DNA of 64,000 bases from Cercis canadensis. Its lineage: Eukaryota; Streptophyta; Magnoliopsida; Fabales; Fabaceae. Under the pieces are notes generated by a model. The model saw only the letters and a program-made list of their open reading frames with translations. It had not been told where the DNA came from and searched no databases. The position numbers were made by a program, and so were the translations under genes. The DNA lies in contig QAOA01005448.1 of NCBI GenBank assembly GCA_003255065.1, forward strand, positions 24,117 through 88,116, in the 5' to 3' direction. This document shows, piece after piece, positions 45,827 to 56,757 of this stretch; within the stretch, counting starts at the first letter, position 1, and every line of letters begins with the position of its first letter.

Positions 45827-48800
45827 ATGACTAGGTCTTCTCCTTTTGTATTGCTTGAAGTAGACCCTGAAATAGAGAGAACCTTGCATACACTTAATAG
45901 AGCACATAAGGCTGTTGATAATTTAGATCCTACCATGGCTAAAGCTAGAACTTCTATTGTTATTCCTGTTGTTGATCCTGTTGATGAAGGTAATAGAGCT
46001 GATAATGCTAATAGAGCTGGAAATAATAATAATAACATGCAACCTAGAGACGGAACTCTTAAGGAATTGGCCACCCCTAATGTTGTTTACCAACCTTTAG
46101 GGATCCAATATCCAGAGATTGATACTGCTTTTGAATTGAAATCTGGATTGATACACTTGCTGCCAAAGTTTCATGGTCTTGCAGGTGAAAATCCCCATGT
46201 GGTTTGATCCACAATAAGGCCACAAGGAATTTCTGAAGAGCAGATCAAGTTAAGAGCATTCCCTTTCTCTCTTGCTGATGCAGCTAAAGACTGGCTCTTT
46301 TACTTGTCACAAGGTTCGGTCAGAAATTGGAGTGACATGAAGAAGCTGTTTCTGGCCAAGTTCTTCCCTGCATCCAGAACTGCTGCCATTCGCAAAGACA
46401 TATGTGGCATAAGGCAACTGCCAGGGGAGACATTGCATGAGTATTAGGAGAGGTTTACCAAGTTGTGCTCAAGCTGCCTTCACCATCAAATAAGTGATCA
46501 GATGTTGATACAATATTTCTATGAGGGCTTGTCACCTTCGGATAGAAGTAACATTGATTCTGCTAGTGGAGGAGCATTAGTGGATAAAACACCTGCTGCT
46601 GCCAGAGATTTAATTTCCAATATGGCAGAGAATTCCCAGCAGTTTGGTGTTCGGATGATTCATTCCACCAGGGGAGTCAATGAAGTTGGTGTATCATTTG
46701 CTGACCAACAAAGAATGGAGCACAGACTTGATGAATTGACCTCCTTGGTCAGGCAATTGGCAGTGGGGCGACAAGTATCCACACCTCAACCTGCAAGCTT
46801 GTGTGGCATTTGTGCTTGTCCATCACATCCTACAGACGCATGCCCTACACTGCAAGATGGTGATTCTGGATTTCAGGATCCCTCTGTAGCTGCAGCAGGT
46901 GTTTTTCCTGGTCGATCCCCATACCAATCGCAGCAGCAGCCTAGATATGATCCGTACTCCAACACTTACAACCCTGGTTGGAGGGATCATCCAAATTTCA
47001 GATATGGCAATGCTGCAGCACCACAACAGCAGTCCTCCCAACAACAGCCACAGCAACAGCAGCAGTATAGGCAACCTTGGCAACAACAGAGCCAATTTCA
47101 GCCAGCCAGGCAGGGCCAGTTTCAACAAAACAGGCCACCATTCCAGCAGCAGCCTATGCAGCCAGCCAACCCGTCAACATCCAAACCTAAGCCTTCATTG
47201 GAAGATTTGGTGAAGCAGATGGCCACCAGTAACATCCAGTTCCGGCAAAGGGTAAAGTCCACCATGCAGAATCTGGAAACGCAGATTGGGCAATTGGCAT
47301 CATCAGTTAGCCAGTTGCAGTCCAAGGGTTCTGGCAAACTCCCTTCACAGACAATTCCCAATCCAAATGGGACTAATATGAGTGTTATCACATTGAGGTC
47401 TGGCAAATCCTTGCAAGAGCCAGCCAAGCCTCAACCTGCAAATGAGTCCCAACCAGCAGAGGAAGCAGTTCCTAAGCCAATCAACCTTGCACCTGCGAGC
47501 AAGCTGCCTGCAGTAGCTCTTCCCTTTCCACAGAGAGCTACTTTGTCCAAGAAGCAAGATGAGGCTAAGAAGGATAGGGAGCTTCTGGAAACGTTCAAGA
47601 AGGTGGAAGTTAACATTCCCTTGCTGGATGCTATCAAGCAAATTCCTAAATATGCCAAATTTCTCAAGGAATTGTGCACCCAGAGGAGGAGGCTGAAGGG
47701 TAATGAGCGGATTAGCATGAGTCAGAATGTCTCAGCCCTTATTCAACCTCTGTCCCAGAAGTGCAAGGATCCAGGAACTTTCACAATCCCCTGTGTTATA
47801 GGCAATTCCAAGTTCAAGCATGTCATGCTAGATCTAGGCACTTATATCAATGTCATGCCTATGTCTGTTTTCAGTTCCCTCGGGCTTAGACCCTTGAATG
47901 CCACAGGAGTTGTGATACAGTTAGCCAACAAGAGCAGTGCTTATCCAGCTGGATTGATTGAAGATGTGTTGGTCAAAGTTGATGAACTTATCTTTCTAAC
48001 AGATTTCTACATTTTGGAGATGGAATGACAGTCACAATCCAGCAAGGCTCCACTCATTCTGGGTAGACCATTCCTCAAGACTGCGCAGACCAAGATTGAT
48101 GTGTATGCAGGAACTCTATCCATGGAGTTTGGCGATTCTGTTGTCTAGTTCAACATTTTTGATGCTATGAAACATCCCATAGATGAGCATGCTGTTTTTC
48201 ACATTGATGTGATTGATGATTTGGTTGAGGATGTTTACCGTCATATGTGTGCTGATTTACCTGATTTGGCTGGTTTTGATGATTCTATTCAGTGCCAATC
48301 TTGTACCAATTGTGACGGTGATTCTGACTGTGCTATTTGTGCTGAGATCTCCACCTTTTTACGTGATGATGACTCTGGTTCCCCAGAGCTGGCAGTAGCT
48401 GCTGTTCAGGAGGAGATTCAGTCTGCAGAGATTGACATTCAGCCACCCAGATTTCTGCCCTCTGCAGTGCAGCCACCCAAGCTAGAGCTGAAGCCTCTAC
48501 CTAAGCATCTGAAGTATGCGTATTTGGCATCTGCAGAGCAGCTTCCAGTAATTGTGGCTAACAATTTACTTCCTGAGCAAGAGGAAAGATTGCTGCACAT
48601 TCTGCGAGAGCATAAGCAAGCCATTGGCTGGACGTTAGTAGATATTCCTGGCATTAGTCCATCTACATGCATGCATCGCATATTACTTGAAGATGGCGCT
48701 AAACCAGTGCGGTAACCCCAAAGGCGATTAAACCCTCTCATCCTGGATGTGGTAAAGAAGGAGGTGACCAAACTTCTGCAAGCTGGCATCATTTATCCTA

Positions 48801-51382
48801 TATCTGACAGCACTTGGGTAAGCCCAGTGTAGGTTGTTCCGAAGAAATCCTGGGTTACAATGGTGGCCAACCAGAACAACGAGTTGCTACCTACCCGAGT
48901 GCAGAACAGCTGGCGGGTCTGCATCGATTACAGGAGGCTCAATCAAGCCACCAGGAAGGATTATTACCCCCTGCCGTTCATCAATCAAATGCTGGAGCGG
49001 TTAGCTGGGAAATCGCATTACTGCTTCCTGGATGGCTACACTGGGTACTTCCAGATTCATATAGCACTGGAGGATCAAGAGAAGACCACTTTTACATGTC
49101 CCTTCGGCACATTTGCTTACCGGCGGATGCCTTTTGGCCTTTACAACGCCCCTGGTACCTTCCAGAGGTGCATGGTAAGTATATTCTCTGATTTTTTAGA
49201 GGAGTGTATGGAGGTGTTTATGGATGATTTTACTGTTTATGGTTCTTCTTTCGATGACTGTCTGAGTAGCTTAGCTAGAGTACTACATCGCTGCATTGAG
49301 ACTAACCTTGTCTTAAATTTTGAAAAATGTCATTTCATGGTAGAGCAAGGCATAGTTTTAGGCCATGTAGTATCTAGAAAGGGGGTTGAGGTAGATCCTG
49401 CTAAAATAGATGTCATTACTGCTTTATCTTACCCTACATACGTGCGGGAAGTGTGGTCATTCCTTAGATATGCAGGTTTCTACCGGCGCTTTATCAGAGA
49501 CTTCAGCAAAATAGTCATTCCGCTGTCTAGCCTTCTACAGAAAGATGTGGAGTTTCTGTTTGACCAGAAGTGCAAGGAAGCTTTCAACCACCTGAAGCTA
49601 GCTCTCACCAGTACCCCTGTCATTTAGCCACCTGATTGGACACTCCCATTCGAGCTGATGTGCGACGCTTCGAACTATGCCTTGGGAGCTGTCTTGGCGC
49701 AACGAGTGGCCAAAGTTCCTCATGTGGTTTACTATGCTTCAAGAACTCTGGATGCTGCTCAAGCGAACTACACAACCACTGAAAAAGAACTTTTATCTAT
49801 TGTTTTTGCATTAGATAAGTTCAGGTCTTATTTGATAGATTCTAAGGTTGTGGTGTTTTCAGATTATACAGCTCTGAGGTATCTCTTGAAGAAACCGGAT
49901 GCCAAGCCACGATTGATTAGGTGAATGTTGTTGCTTCAAGAGTTTGATGTGGAGATCTGAGACAAGAGTGGAACAGAGAACCTGGTTGCTGACCACCTCA
50001 GCCGCATAGTGCGAGATCCTGATCCACTGCCCATTCAGGATTCCTTTCCTGACGAGCAGCTGTTAAGGCTGCATGGTGAGTTTCCATGGTATGCAGATCT
50101 TGTCAATTATCTAGCTGCTCATGCTTTGCCCTCACACCTCACACGTGCCTAAATAGACAAGTTAAAGAGTGAGACGAAATATTATGTGTGGGATGATCCA
50201 TATCTCTGGAAATTTTGTAGTGATCAAATTATTAGGAGATGTGTGCCTGATAATGAGTTTCAGTCTGTTCTTAGCTTTTTCCATACCTTTGCATGTGGTG
50301 GACATTTTGGTCCTCAACGTACGGCTAGAAAGGTCTTAAACTCTGGATTGTATTAGGTCATTTTATTTATGGATGCACATATATTTTGTAAATCTTGTGA
50401 ACAATGTCAGAGAACCGGGAACATTTCCCATAGGCATGAGATGCCCCAACAGCCTTTGCTATTCTGTGAGATTTTTTATGTCTGCGGTATTGACTTTATG
50501 GGGCCTTTTCCTGTTTCTTTCGGTTTTGTTTACATCTTACTTGTTGTGGATTATGTGTCTAAGTGGGTGGAGGTGAAAGCCATCCGTACTGATGATTCTA
50601 AAGTTGTTGTGGATTTTGTTAGATTAAACATTTTTTGCAGATTTGGCATTCCTAGGGCTATCATCAGTGATCAGGGTTCATATTTCTGCAACCGGACCAT
50701 GGCGGCTTTAATGAAGAAATATGACGTCATGTATAAGGTTTCCACCCCTTACCACCCTCAGACCAATGGGCAAGCTGAAGTCTCCAACAGGGAAATCAAG
50801 CTTATATTGGAGAAGACTATCCAACCTAATCGGAAGGACTGGAGTTTGCGACTCGATGATGCTCTGTGGGCATACCGGACTGCTTTCAAAACACCTATTG
50901 GGATGTCTCCCTACTGGATAGTTTTTGGCAAAGTCTACCACCTTCCAGTGGAGCTTAAGCACAAGGCCTATTGGGCGGTCAAGCAGTGCAACCTTGATTT
51001 GAGCCAAGCCGGGTCCCAGAGAAAGCTTCAACTCCAAGAGCTTGAGGAGCTTCGTTTGGATGCTTATGAGAGCTCCCGCCTTTACAAGGAAAAGACCAAG
51101 CGGTTTCATGATAACATGGTGCTGAGGAAGGAGTTTTCTACTGGCCAGAAAGTTTTCTTGTATAACTCTCGCTTAAAGCTCATGCCTGGCAAGCTCCGTT
51201 CTCGGTGGCTTGGTCCGTTTATTGTCACCAAGGTTTTTTCTTATGGTGCAGTGGAGATAGCGAGTGAGTCCACCAGCAAGGCTTTCAAGGTGAATGGGCA
51301 TCGCCTCAAGCCATTTTATGAGAGCGCTCAGGAGGACATAGTGGAGGAGGTCTACTTGCAAGATGCCATCTACCTCCCCTGA
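45827..51382 (+). pseudogene. Athila Gag-Pol polyprotein, one frame with eleven stops
   Basis: About 1850 codons in a single frame. Start chosen at MTRSSPFVLLEVDPE; an upstream ATG at 45812 is in frame. Gag core: LRAFPFSLADAAKDWLFYL (codons about 140-160), then a Gln-rich stretch (46920-47160). Protease DLGTYINVMP at 47831 where relatives have DLGAS. RT: VCIDYRRLNQATRKDYYPLP, FGLYNAPGTFQRCM, FMDD near 49217. RNase H: DASNYALGAVL and SDYTALRYLL, Tyr for the usual His. Integrase: FACGGHFG...[35 protein letters not shown] (Asp, Asp, Glu all present). Stops: 46205, 46445, 48026, 48146, 48713, 48830, 49625, 49922, 49958, 50150, 50354. No frameshift. Confidence 0.95.
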
Positions 51383-52934
51383 TAAAGATGTTTCTTCTCT
51401 CTCTTTTACTTTATTTGTCCTTATGTGACTGCTTGCTATTAATTGTCATCTGTTGCTACTTTTTGAAGTTTTTACATTAAGAACAATGTAAAATTTAAGT
51501 GTGGGTGAGGGATTTCTGTATAGTTTAGTTGCTTTATTGTTTTCTGTTTAGTTGATTAGATTAGTTGATTAGGTTAGTTGATTAGTTTAGTTTATTATTT
51601 TACTATTTCTGTAAATTTGTTGTTTTCTATTTTAATTTTTTTCTGTTTGTTGTTCTTGCTATTTTTTTTTCTGTTTTTGTTGTCATTTTTCTGTTTTAAT
51701 TACCCTCCAATGATGTTATAGAATTTGTAAAGTTGTAAGTTTAAAGTAATTACATTTCAAGGTTCATATCATGATTTAATAACTTGTTTTCCATCTTTAA
51801 TTTTACATGCTTGATTTTAGATGTTGGATTGATGATGAAGTTTGATAGATACATGTTTTATGAGTTTTTGAGCCTTTTAATGGATGAATTTAGCATTTGT
51901 GCCATTCTTTTTCCTTCTTGTGTGATTTTCACTCATGAAATTTGTTCACTCTAGAACTTGCTTGATTATTTTTGAGGTTACATTATCATTTGCATACATA
52001 AACATGATTGAGGCATTCTTTCTTAATTTAGCCACTTTGCCAAATAGTCAACCTTGTATTATTTTCCTTTGATTACCCCCATTGAGCCTATTTGCCTATC
52101 TTTGATCTTAGCTCATTTTATGCCTATGTACAAAAATATCATGTTGTTACCTTACCTTAGGGAATGGGAGAGTATTGGTTCATTGTCTTGGAGGAGCTCT
52201 TATGCTTGTGGGTAATTAATAGTACAAGTGTGGAGGTTGTGAATTTTTATGTGCAAAGTATTATGTGAAAGAAAGAAAGAAAGAAAGGAAAAAAAAAAAA
52301 AAAAAANNNNNNNNNNNNNNNNNNNNNNNNNNNNNNNNNNNNNNNNNNNNNNNNNNNNNNNNNNNNNNNNNNNNNNNNNNNNNNNACTTGGAATTTAATG
52401 CTTGTCATTTGAGTTCCTCTCCAATGTTCTTTTATTCTCTTTGAGTTTTTACCTTGTGATATCCATTTTGATTCATTCCTTTACCTTTACCTTGGCCTTA
52501 TTACAACCTTAAATAAAGTCCTCTTGATTTGTGTGTGCATTTGTTTGAGTAGTGGAGAAGTAGAAGATAAGCAAGCTTATAGTAGTGCATCTCTTCATGA
52601 GTTTGATTGAGTGAAGTACCTAATTTCTAAACACTTGAGGTATTGAGAGTAAGAGTATATCTTGTGAGGATCTATCATTCTTGACTTATGCTTTCCAATT
52701 AAAGTTACCTTGTTTGTTGATTTTGGATGAGAAAAAATTTTATTTCATGAATGTTACTTCCTTGAATCTTTAATTGCTCTTCTTACTTGTGGTATGAACT
52801 TCTGCATATTTTAAATATCATTGGGAGGTGATCCTTTAGTTTTTTAAATTTGTTTTTGTTTCCTTGTTCTTGCTTTTCTTAGTTTTGAAACTCTAGTTTG
52901 TCCGAGATGTGCAAAAGCTAAGTGTGGGAGAATT
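51383..52934 (+). other. Athila 3' non-coding region with assembly gap
   Basis: No env-like frame, which some Athila relatives have here. Near 51496-51511 AATTTAAGTGTGGGTG resembles the terminal polypurine tract and may be a second one. 51545-51595 is a short TTGATTAG(A/G)TTAG array. A (GAAA)n and A-run at 52268-52306 leads into 79 N bases (52307-52385). Confidence 0.7.
52919..52934 (+). promoter_or_regulatory. Athila polypurine tract
   Basis: AAGTGTGGGAGAATT directly before the 3' LTR start at 52935, the expected primer for plus-strand synthesis. Confidence 0.8.
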
Positions 52935-54353
52935 TGATGAACACACTTTTTATATAATAGTTATCCCTCATACTTAGTCTTTTAAACCTCTTTTGGGCTG
53001 AATTGCATAGATTTGGACCTCACTTCATGACTTTGGATCCATTTGTGCCTAATTGTAATTTCTAGTAATACTGAGCATTTTATGTTGTCTCTGTGTTTCG
53101 TGCATATCTTGAGTTCTGAATGTCTAAAAATTCTGAGTCATACCTTGTAGGAAAGCTGAGAGAATTTTCTACAACTTTCTGTCAGGGCTCCAAAGCTAAT
53201 TCGGACGTCCAGAAGGTCATATGCAGCCTGGAATCCAGAGAAGATATGTTGTCACAGGATCCTGACCTATATGCAGTGTTTGGGCCATAACTTGAGTTGT
53301 GGTTGTCATATAGACTTGAAATTGGTACCAGTGGAAAGCTAACAGACAGAGCTTCAATTGTTATGAAGACTGGTTCACCATATTTTATATTGAAGATGGT
53401 CTTATCTGTAGTAGAAGTTGGCTGATGGTTCCAGACACCTATTGGCATTTAAATGGGCCTAACTTCCTCATGACAAGTTCAAATGGGCCCAAATCAAAGC
53501 CCAATTAAAGCTAAGGCCCATGGGAACAAGTGTGCCCTAAGGGCAATTTGGGTGTGCATGTAATTTTGGAGGTCTATATCAGCACAAAGGGGCAGCCGAA
53601 ATTGAAATCAAGTCATTTAGATATTTTAGACAGCTTTTGAACTTTCCTTAGTCTTTAAGTTTTCTCTCTAGATATTTTGTAAGAACTTCGCTTCTTTTGT
53701 TCATGGAGGGCTAATTCATCAAATAAATCCAGGTTTTAGCTGTTCTGATTATTGGTTTTGAGATTATGTGTTGTTGTTATTCATTTAGTTGTTAATCAAG
53801 TTCTTCAATTCTCTGAAATATTCTGTTTGAATTGCTTAATTCGAATTTGGATTTCATATTCTGTTTGCATGTGATACAAGAGGATTGTATGGTTAATTAA
53901 TGTTTCTGAGCTTTTGAATGGATTAATTACCTTGGCTGGATCATGGACTTAGGTAAAACTGAACTTGAATGTTTGCTTAATTCATTTAGTCTTAGTTAAA
54001 ATCGAATTCTGGTTGCTTAACCAGTGGACATCTAGAGAACATTGAGAGATTTCTTGATATGTTTTAAAGGCCAAGAACATGGTTAATAATTGAATGGATC
54101 ATTGGAAATCAAAGATGGACTAAAATCAGAATCAGTTAAGGCTTGGATTGGTTGTTTTCCCTAAAACTTTACCATTTACCATTAATTTCTGTTAATCACT
54201 TGAACAAACAAAACCCCCTGTTGATATGGTTCTTAATATGATTCACTAAATAGAGCAATCCTTAGGTTCGACTTAGGGCTGCCTTATGCTACAAGTAGCT
54301 TAGGTAACCGACCTTAAACTTTAACTAATTAGAGGAGCCTCGGCAGCTCATCA
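52935..54353 (+). repeat. Athila 3' LTR
   Basis: 1419 bp, TGATGAACACACTTTTTATA to CCTCGGCAGCTCATCA. Carries its own changes; pairs with the outer 5' LTR. Confidence 0.95.
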
Positions 54354-55173
54354 TGTTCTCACTTAGCTTTTCTCTGAATTTAACACAGCCAAGTACACGG
54401 TTGCCTCTTTAATGAACACATCCGTGTTCAATCTTTTCTGTTTTTCTGTTCTTTGCACACTTTTTGCCCAGAATTTTACCAAGTTAAGGAAAATGCTAGT
54501 TACCCCTAGATTCAGAGTTTAGCCACACTACAGGGTATTTACCAAGCAACTAAGCCAATTCCTTAAGCTTTCCATTAAGACAAAGTAAGTCTAGCAGAAA
54601 AATTTCAGAAAACTGGTTTTAGCAAAATGCCAAACTAGGTCTTAGTGGCAGTTATAGGGACACAAGGGGAATTTCCAGAAAAGAATAATTGATTTCAAAT
54701 TTGGAAGCATTCAGCCATGGAAGCTTATGAAGGATTCGACACTCACACTAGTTTCATGAGCATACAACCAGATTTAAAGGAACTCTAACATTGAAGTCAA
54801 TTAAATTCAAGGCAATGCTTAATCACCTAACTAAATGTCAGTCACAGAATCCATCAAACTCGAAATCACATGAAGCTGGATTAAAGTTGAACAATGGATA
54901 TCAGTTTTCAAGAACTTGAAAATGAACAACAATTGCGGAATTTCAGAAAACACCCAGCAATTTCAAAATCGAAGATTCTGCCCAGATTTGAACCAAACAA
55001 CCAGAATTCAATTGATCTAAATTCAAACAACCTAGATTAAACAAAATCTAATATAATTCAAATTCAGAGATGACAAATTTTTTTTTTTGTAAATTTCCAG
55101 ATTTTGTTCTAAGAGATGAAGAACGAAAATTAACTCAAAATTAAAGATAGATGCCAACCTCTTTGGAGCCAAA
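54354..55173 (-). other. E3 5' leader, second part
   Basis: Non-coding continuation of 41689-42424. More ACACGG-type motifs near 54395-54435. Confidence 0.6.
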
Positions 55174-55185
55174 GCTCTGATACCA
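55174..55185 (-). promoter_or_regulatory. E3 primer-binding site (initiator Met tRNA)
   Basis: Minus strand TGGTATCAGAGC, an exact match to the common plant site complementary to initiator tRNA-Met, three bases inside an LTR that starts at 55189. Confidence 0.88.
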
Positions 55186-55188
55186 ATT

Positions 55189-56020
55189 TGATGCGATTTC
55201 CTAGAGACTTAGGACAATCCAATCAACTTAACACCATGTAAGACCAAGGATCCCAAATAAATTAGCAGGAGTTCAAATAAACAAGATAAAGATGAGTGGA
55301 ATTAAGGTGAAGACCCTTGAAATCAAAGGATGGGCAACTCAGCTTAACAAGCTAAACCTCCCAAACACTATGATAAATCAAGAACCAACGTGTTCAATGA
55401 TGAAGAATGAGGGAATCGCCACACTCCAGATTCAAGAAGAAGAAAGGGAGTGATAAGATTCAGGAAACCAAGCTAGCTTCAGCCTAGCTGGTTCAAAGCT
55501 CTCTTTAGAGAGAAAAGAGAAGTTAAACTCTCAATTTCAATTATCAAATTGTTAAATCTTTTAAGGACAAAGGCCTTCAGCTCCTTATATAGTTCAGGAG
55601 AAAACTAACAAGCCTTAATTCAAAATAACAAAAAGGAATTAAAACTCATAGAACTAACACGGCGCGACACGGCCATAACACGGCCCGTGTTCATCTTCCA
55701 AAGAGCTCTATTTTAGACACGGTCTGGACACGGTTTGTACTCATGGCCGTGTTCCCTCTCGGGTAGCAGGACACGACCTAGTCTCAGTAGCAACACGGCC
55801 ATGTTCATCGTCCTGGGCAGAAATGCAAGTGATCAGCTGGACTTGCCTTTCAATTCTGCCCTCCAAGACATAGTCCTTGCAAGCTTGTTGCAATAATAAT
55901 CCCACGTTGATTCGCAACTCCTTGGCTCGTGCCCTTGTCAACGGACCCTCGACTTCCACCCTTGCCTCGACATCTTTGGTATCCTTGACAGTGCTACATT
56001 GAATCGCATCAAGCCCATTT
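55189..56020 (-). repeat. Gypsy LTR next to the E3 primer site
   Basis: Left end TGATGCGATTTCC. It contains 'CACACTCC...GGGAGTGATAA' like the E3 and G4 LTRs, and a cluster of ACACGGCC motifs (55655-55815). It is only distantly similar to the E3 3' LTR at 38256-39094, so the two do not form a normal pair. The right end is not clear; the value given is from the usual length. Confidence 0.6.
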
Positions 56021-56190
56021 GCCAAAACACTGAGTTTCATTAAAACCTTTCCTTGCTTGCTCAAAATGCCACTTTTCAAGCCTAACCAATCTTCCAATGT
56101 CTTAGAAATGACAACATTTGACAATAAACCTTTCAGTTTCCCATAACTGCATTCACTTTCTTTCCCAGTTTTGAAATCCCTGATTTTCAA
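55741..56190 (-). pseudogene. Gypsy pol tail-like frame running into the LTR
   Basis: Minus-strand 149-codon frame: GKESECSYGKLKGLLSN, TLEDWLGLKSGILSKQGKVL, then VEVEGPLTRARAKELRINVG. The last block is the TRARAK motif at the end of gypsy pol proteins, here overlapping the LTR at 55189-56020 as in E3. The N-terminal half matches nothing I can name. No pol remains upstream of 56215. Confidence 0.6.
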
Positions 56191-56757
56191 CTCTGCACGT
56201 GAAACTACTTCCCATTCTTCCTTGACCTCTCTACAAAATTGCCTCTCTCAAACCTCCAGTAACTCCTTCCATTTGTCCCAATACCATCTATAAATCAAGT
56301 GGTTCAATATGAGGTTTCAACACTCTTTTCGAAGGTTTGCTCGAATGGCTAGAAAAGGCAAATCAGTGGCTAGTANTACATTGAATCGCATCAAGCCCAT
56401 TTGCCAAAACACTGAGTTTCATTAAAACCTTTCCCTGCTTGCTCAAAATGCTACTTTTCAAGCCTAATCAATCTTCCAATGTCTTAGAAATGACAACATT
56501 TGACAATAAACCTTTTAGTTTCCCATAACTGCATTCACTTTCTTTCCCAATTTTGAAATCCCTGATTTTCAACTCTGCACGTGAAACTACTTCCCATTCT
56601 TCCTTGACCTCTCTACAAAATTGCCTCTCTCAAACCTCCAGTAACTCCTTCCATTTGTCCCAATACCATCTATAAATCAAGTGGTTCAATATGAGGTTTC
56701 AACACTCTTTTCGAAGGTTTGCTCGAATGGCTAGAAAAGGCAAATCAGTGGCTAGTA
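55995..56757. repeat. 381-bp direct duplication separated by one N
   Basis: 55995-56375 and 56377-56757 are near-identical, with a few substitutions, and the single N at 56376 lies between them. Both copies start TACATTGAATCGC and end GTGGCTAGTA. Probably two alleles or overlapping contig ends placed in tandem rather than a real duplication. Confidence 0.85.

Larger units (their letters stand above)
42425..54353 (+). mobile_element. Athila-type Ty3/gypsy element with an extra 5' LTR
   Basis: Order: LTR (42425-43711), second LTR (43712-45139), tRNA-Asp primer site, gag-pol, non-coding 3' region, polypurine tract, 3' LTR (52935-54353). Flanking pentamers are TCTTC (42420-42424) and TGTTC (54354-54358), one mismatch. 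Host sequence on both sides is the same E3 leader. Known for the lineage: Athila elements use tRNA-Asp and have long LTRs. It is 11.9 kb including a 79-base gap. All enzymes are recognisable but the reading frame has eleven stops, so it is dead. Confidence 0.93.

Noticed and set aside
46823..47718. Several long minus-strand frames opposite Athila gag.
   Set aside because: Shadows of the Gln-rich gag coding strand; no domain.
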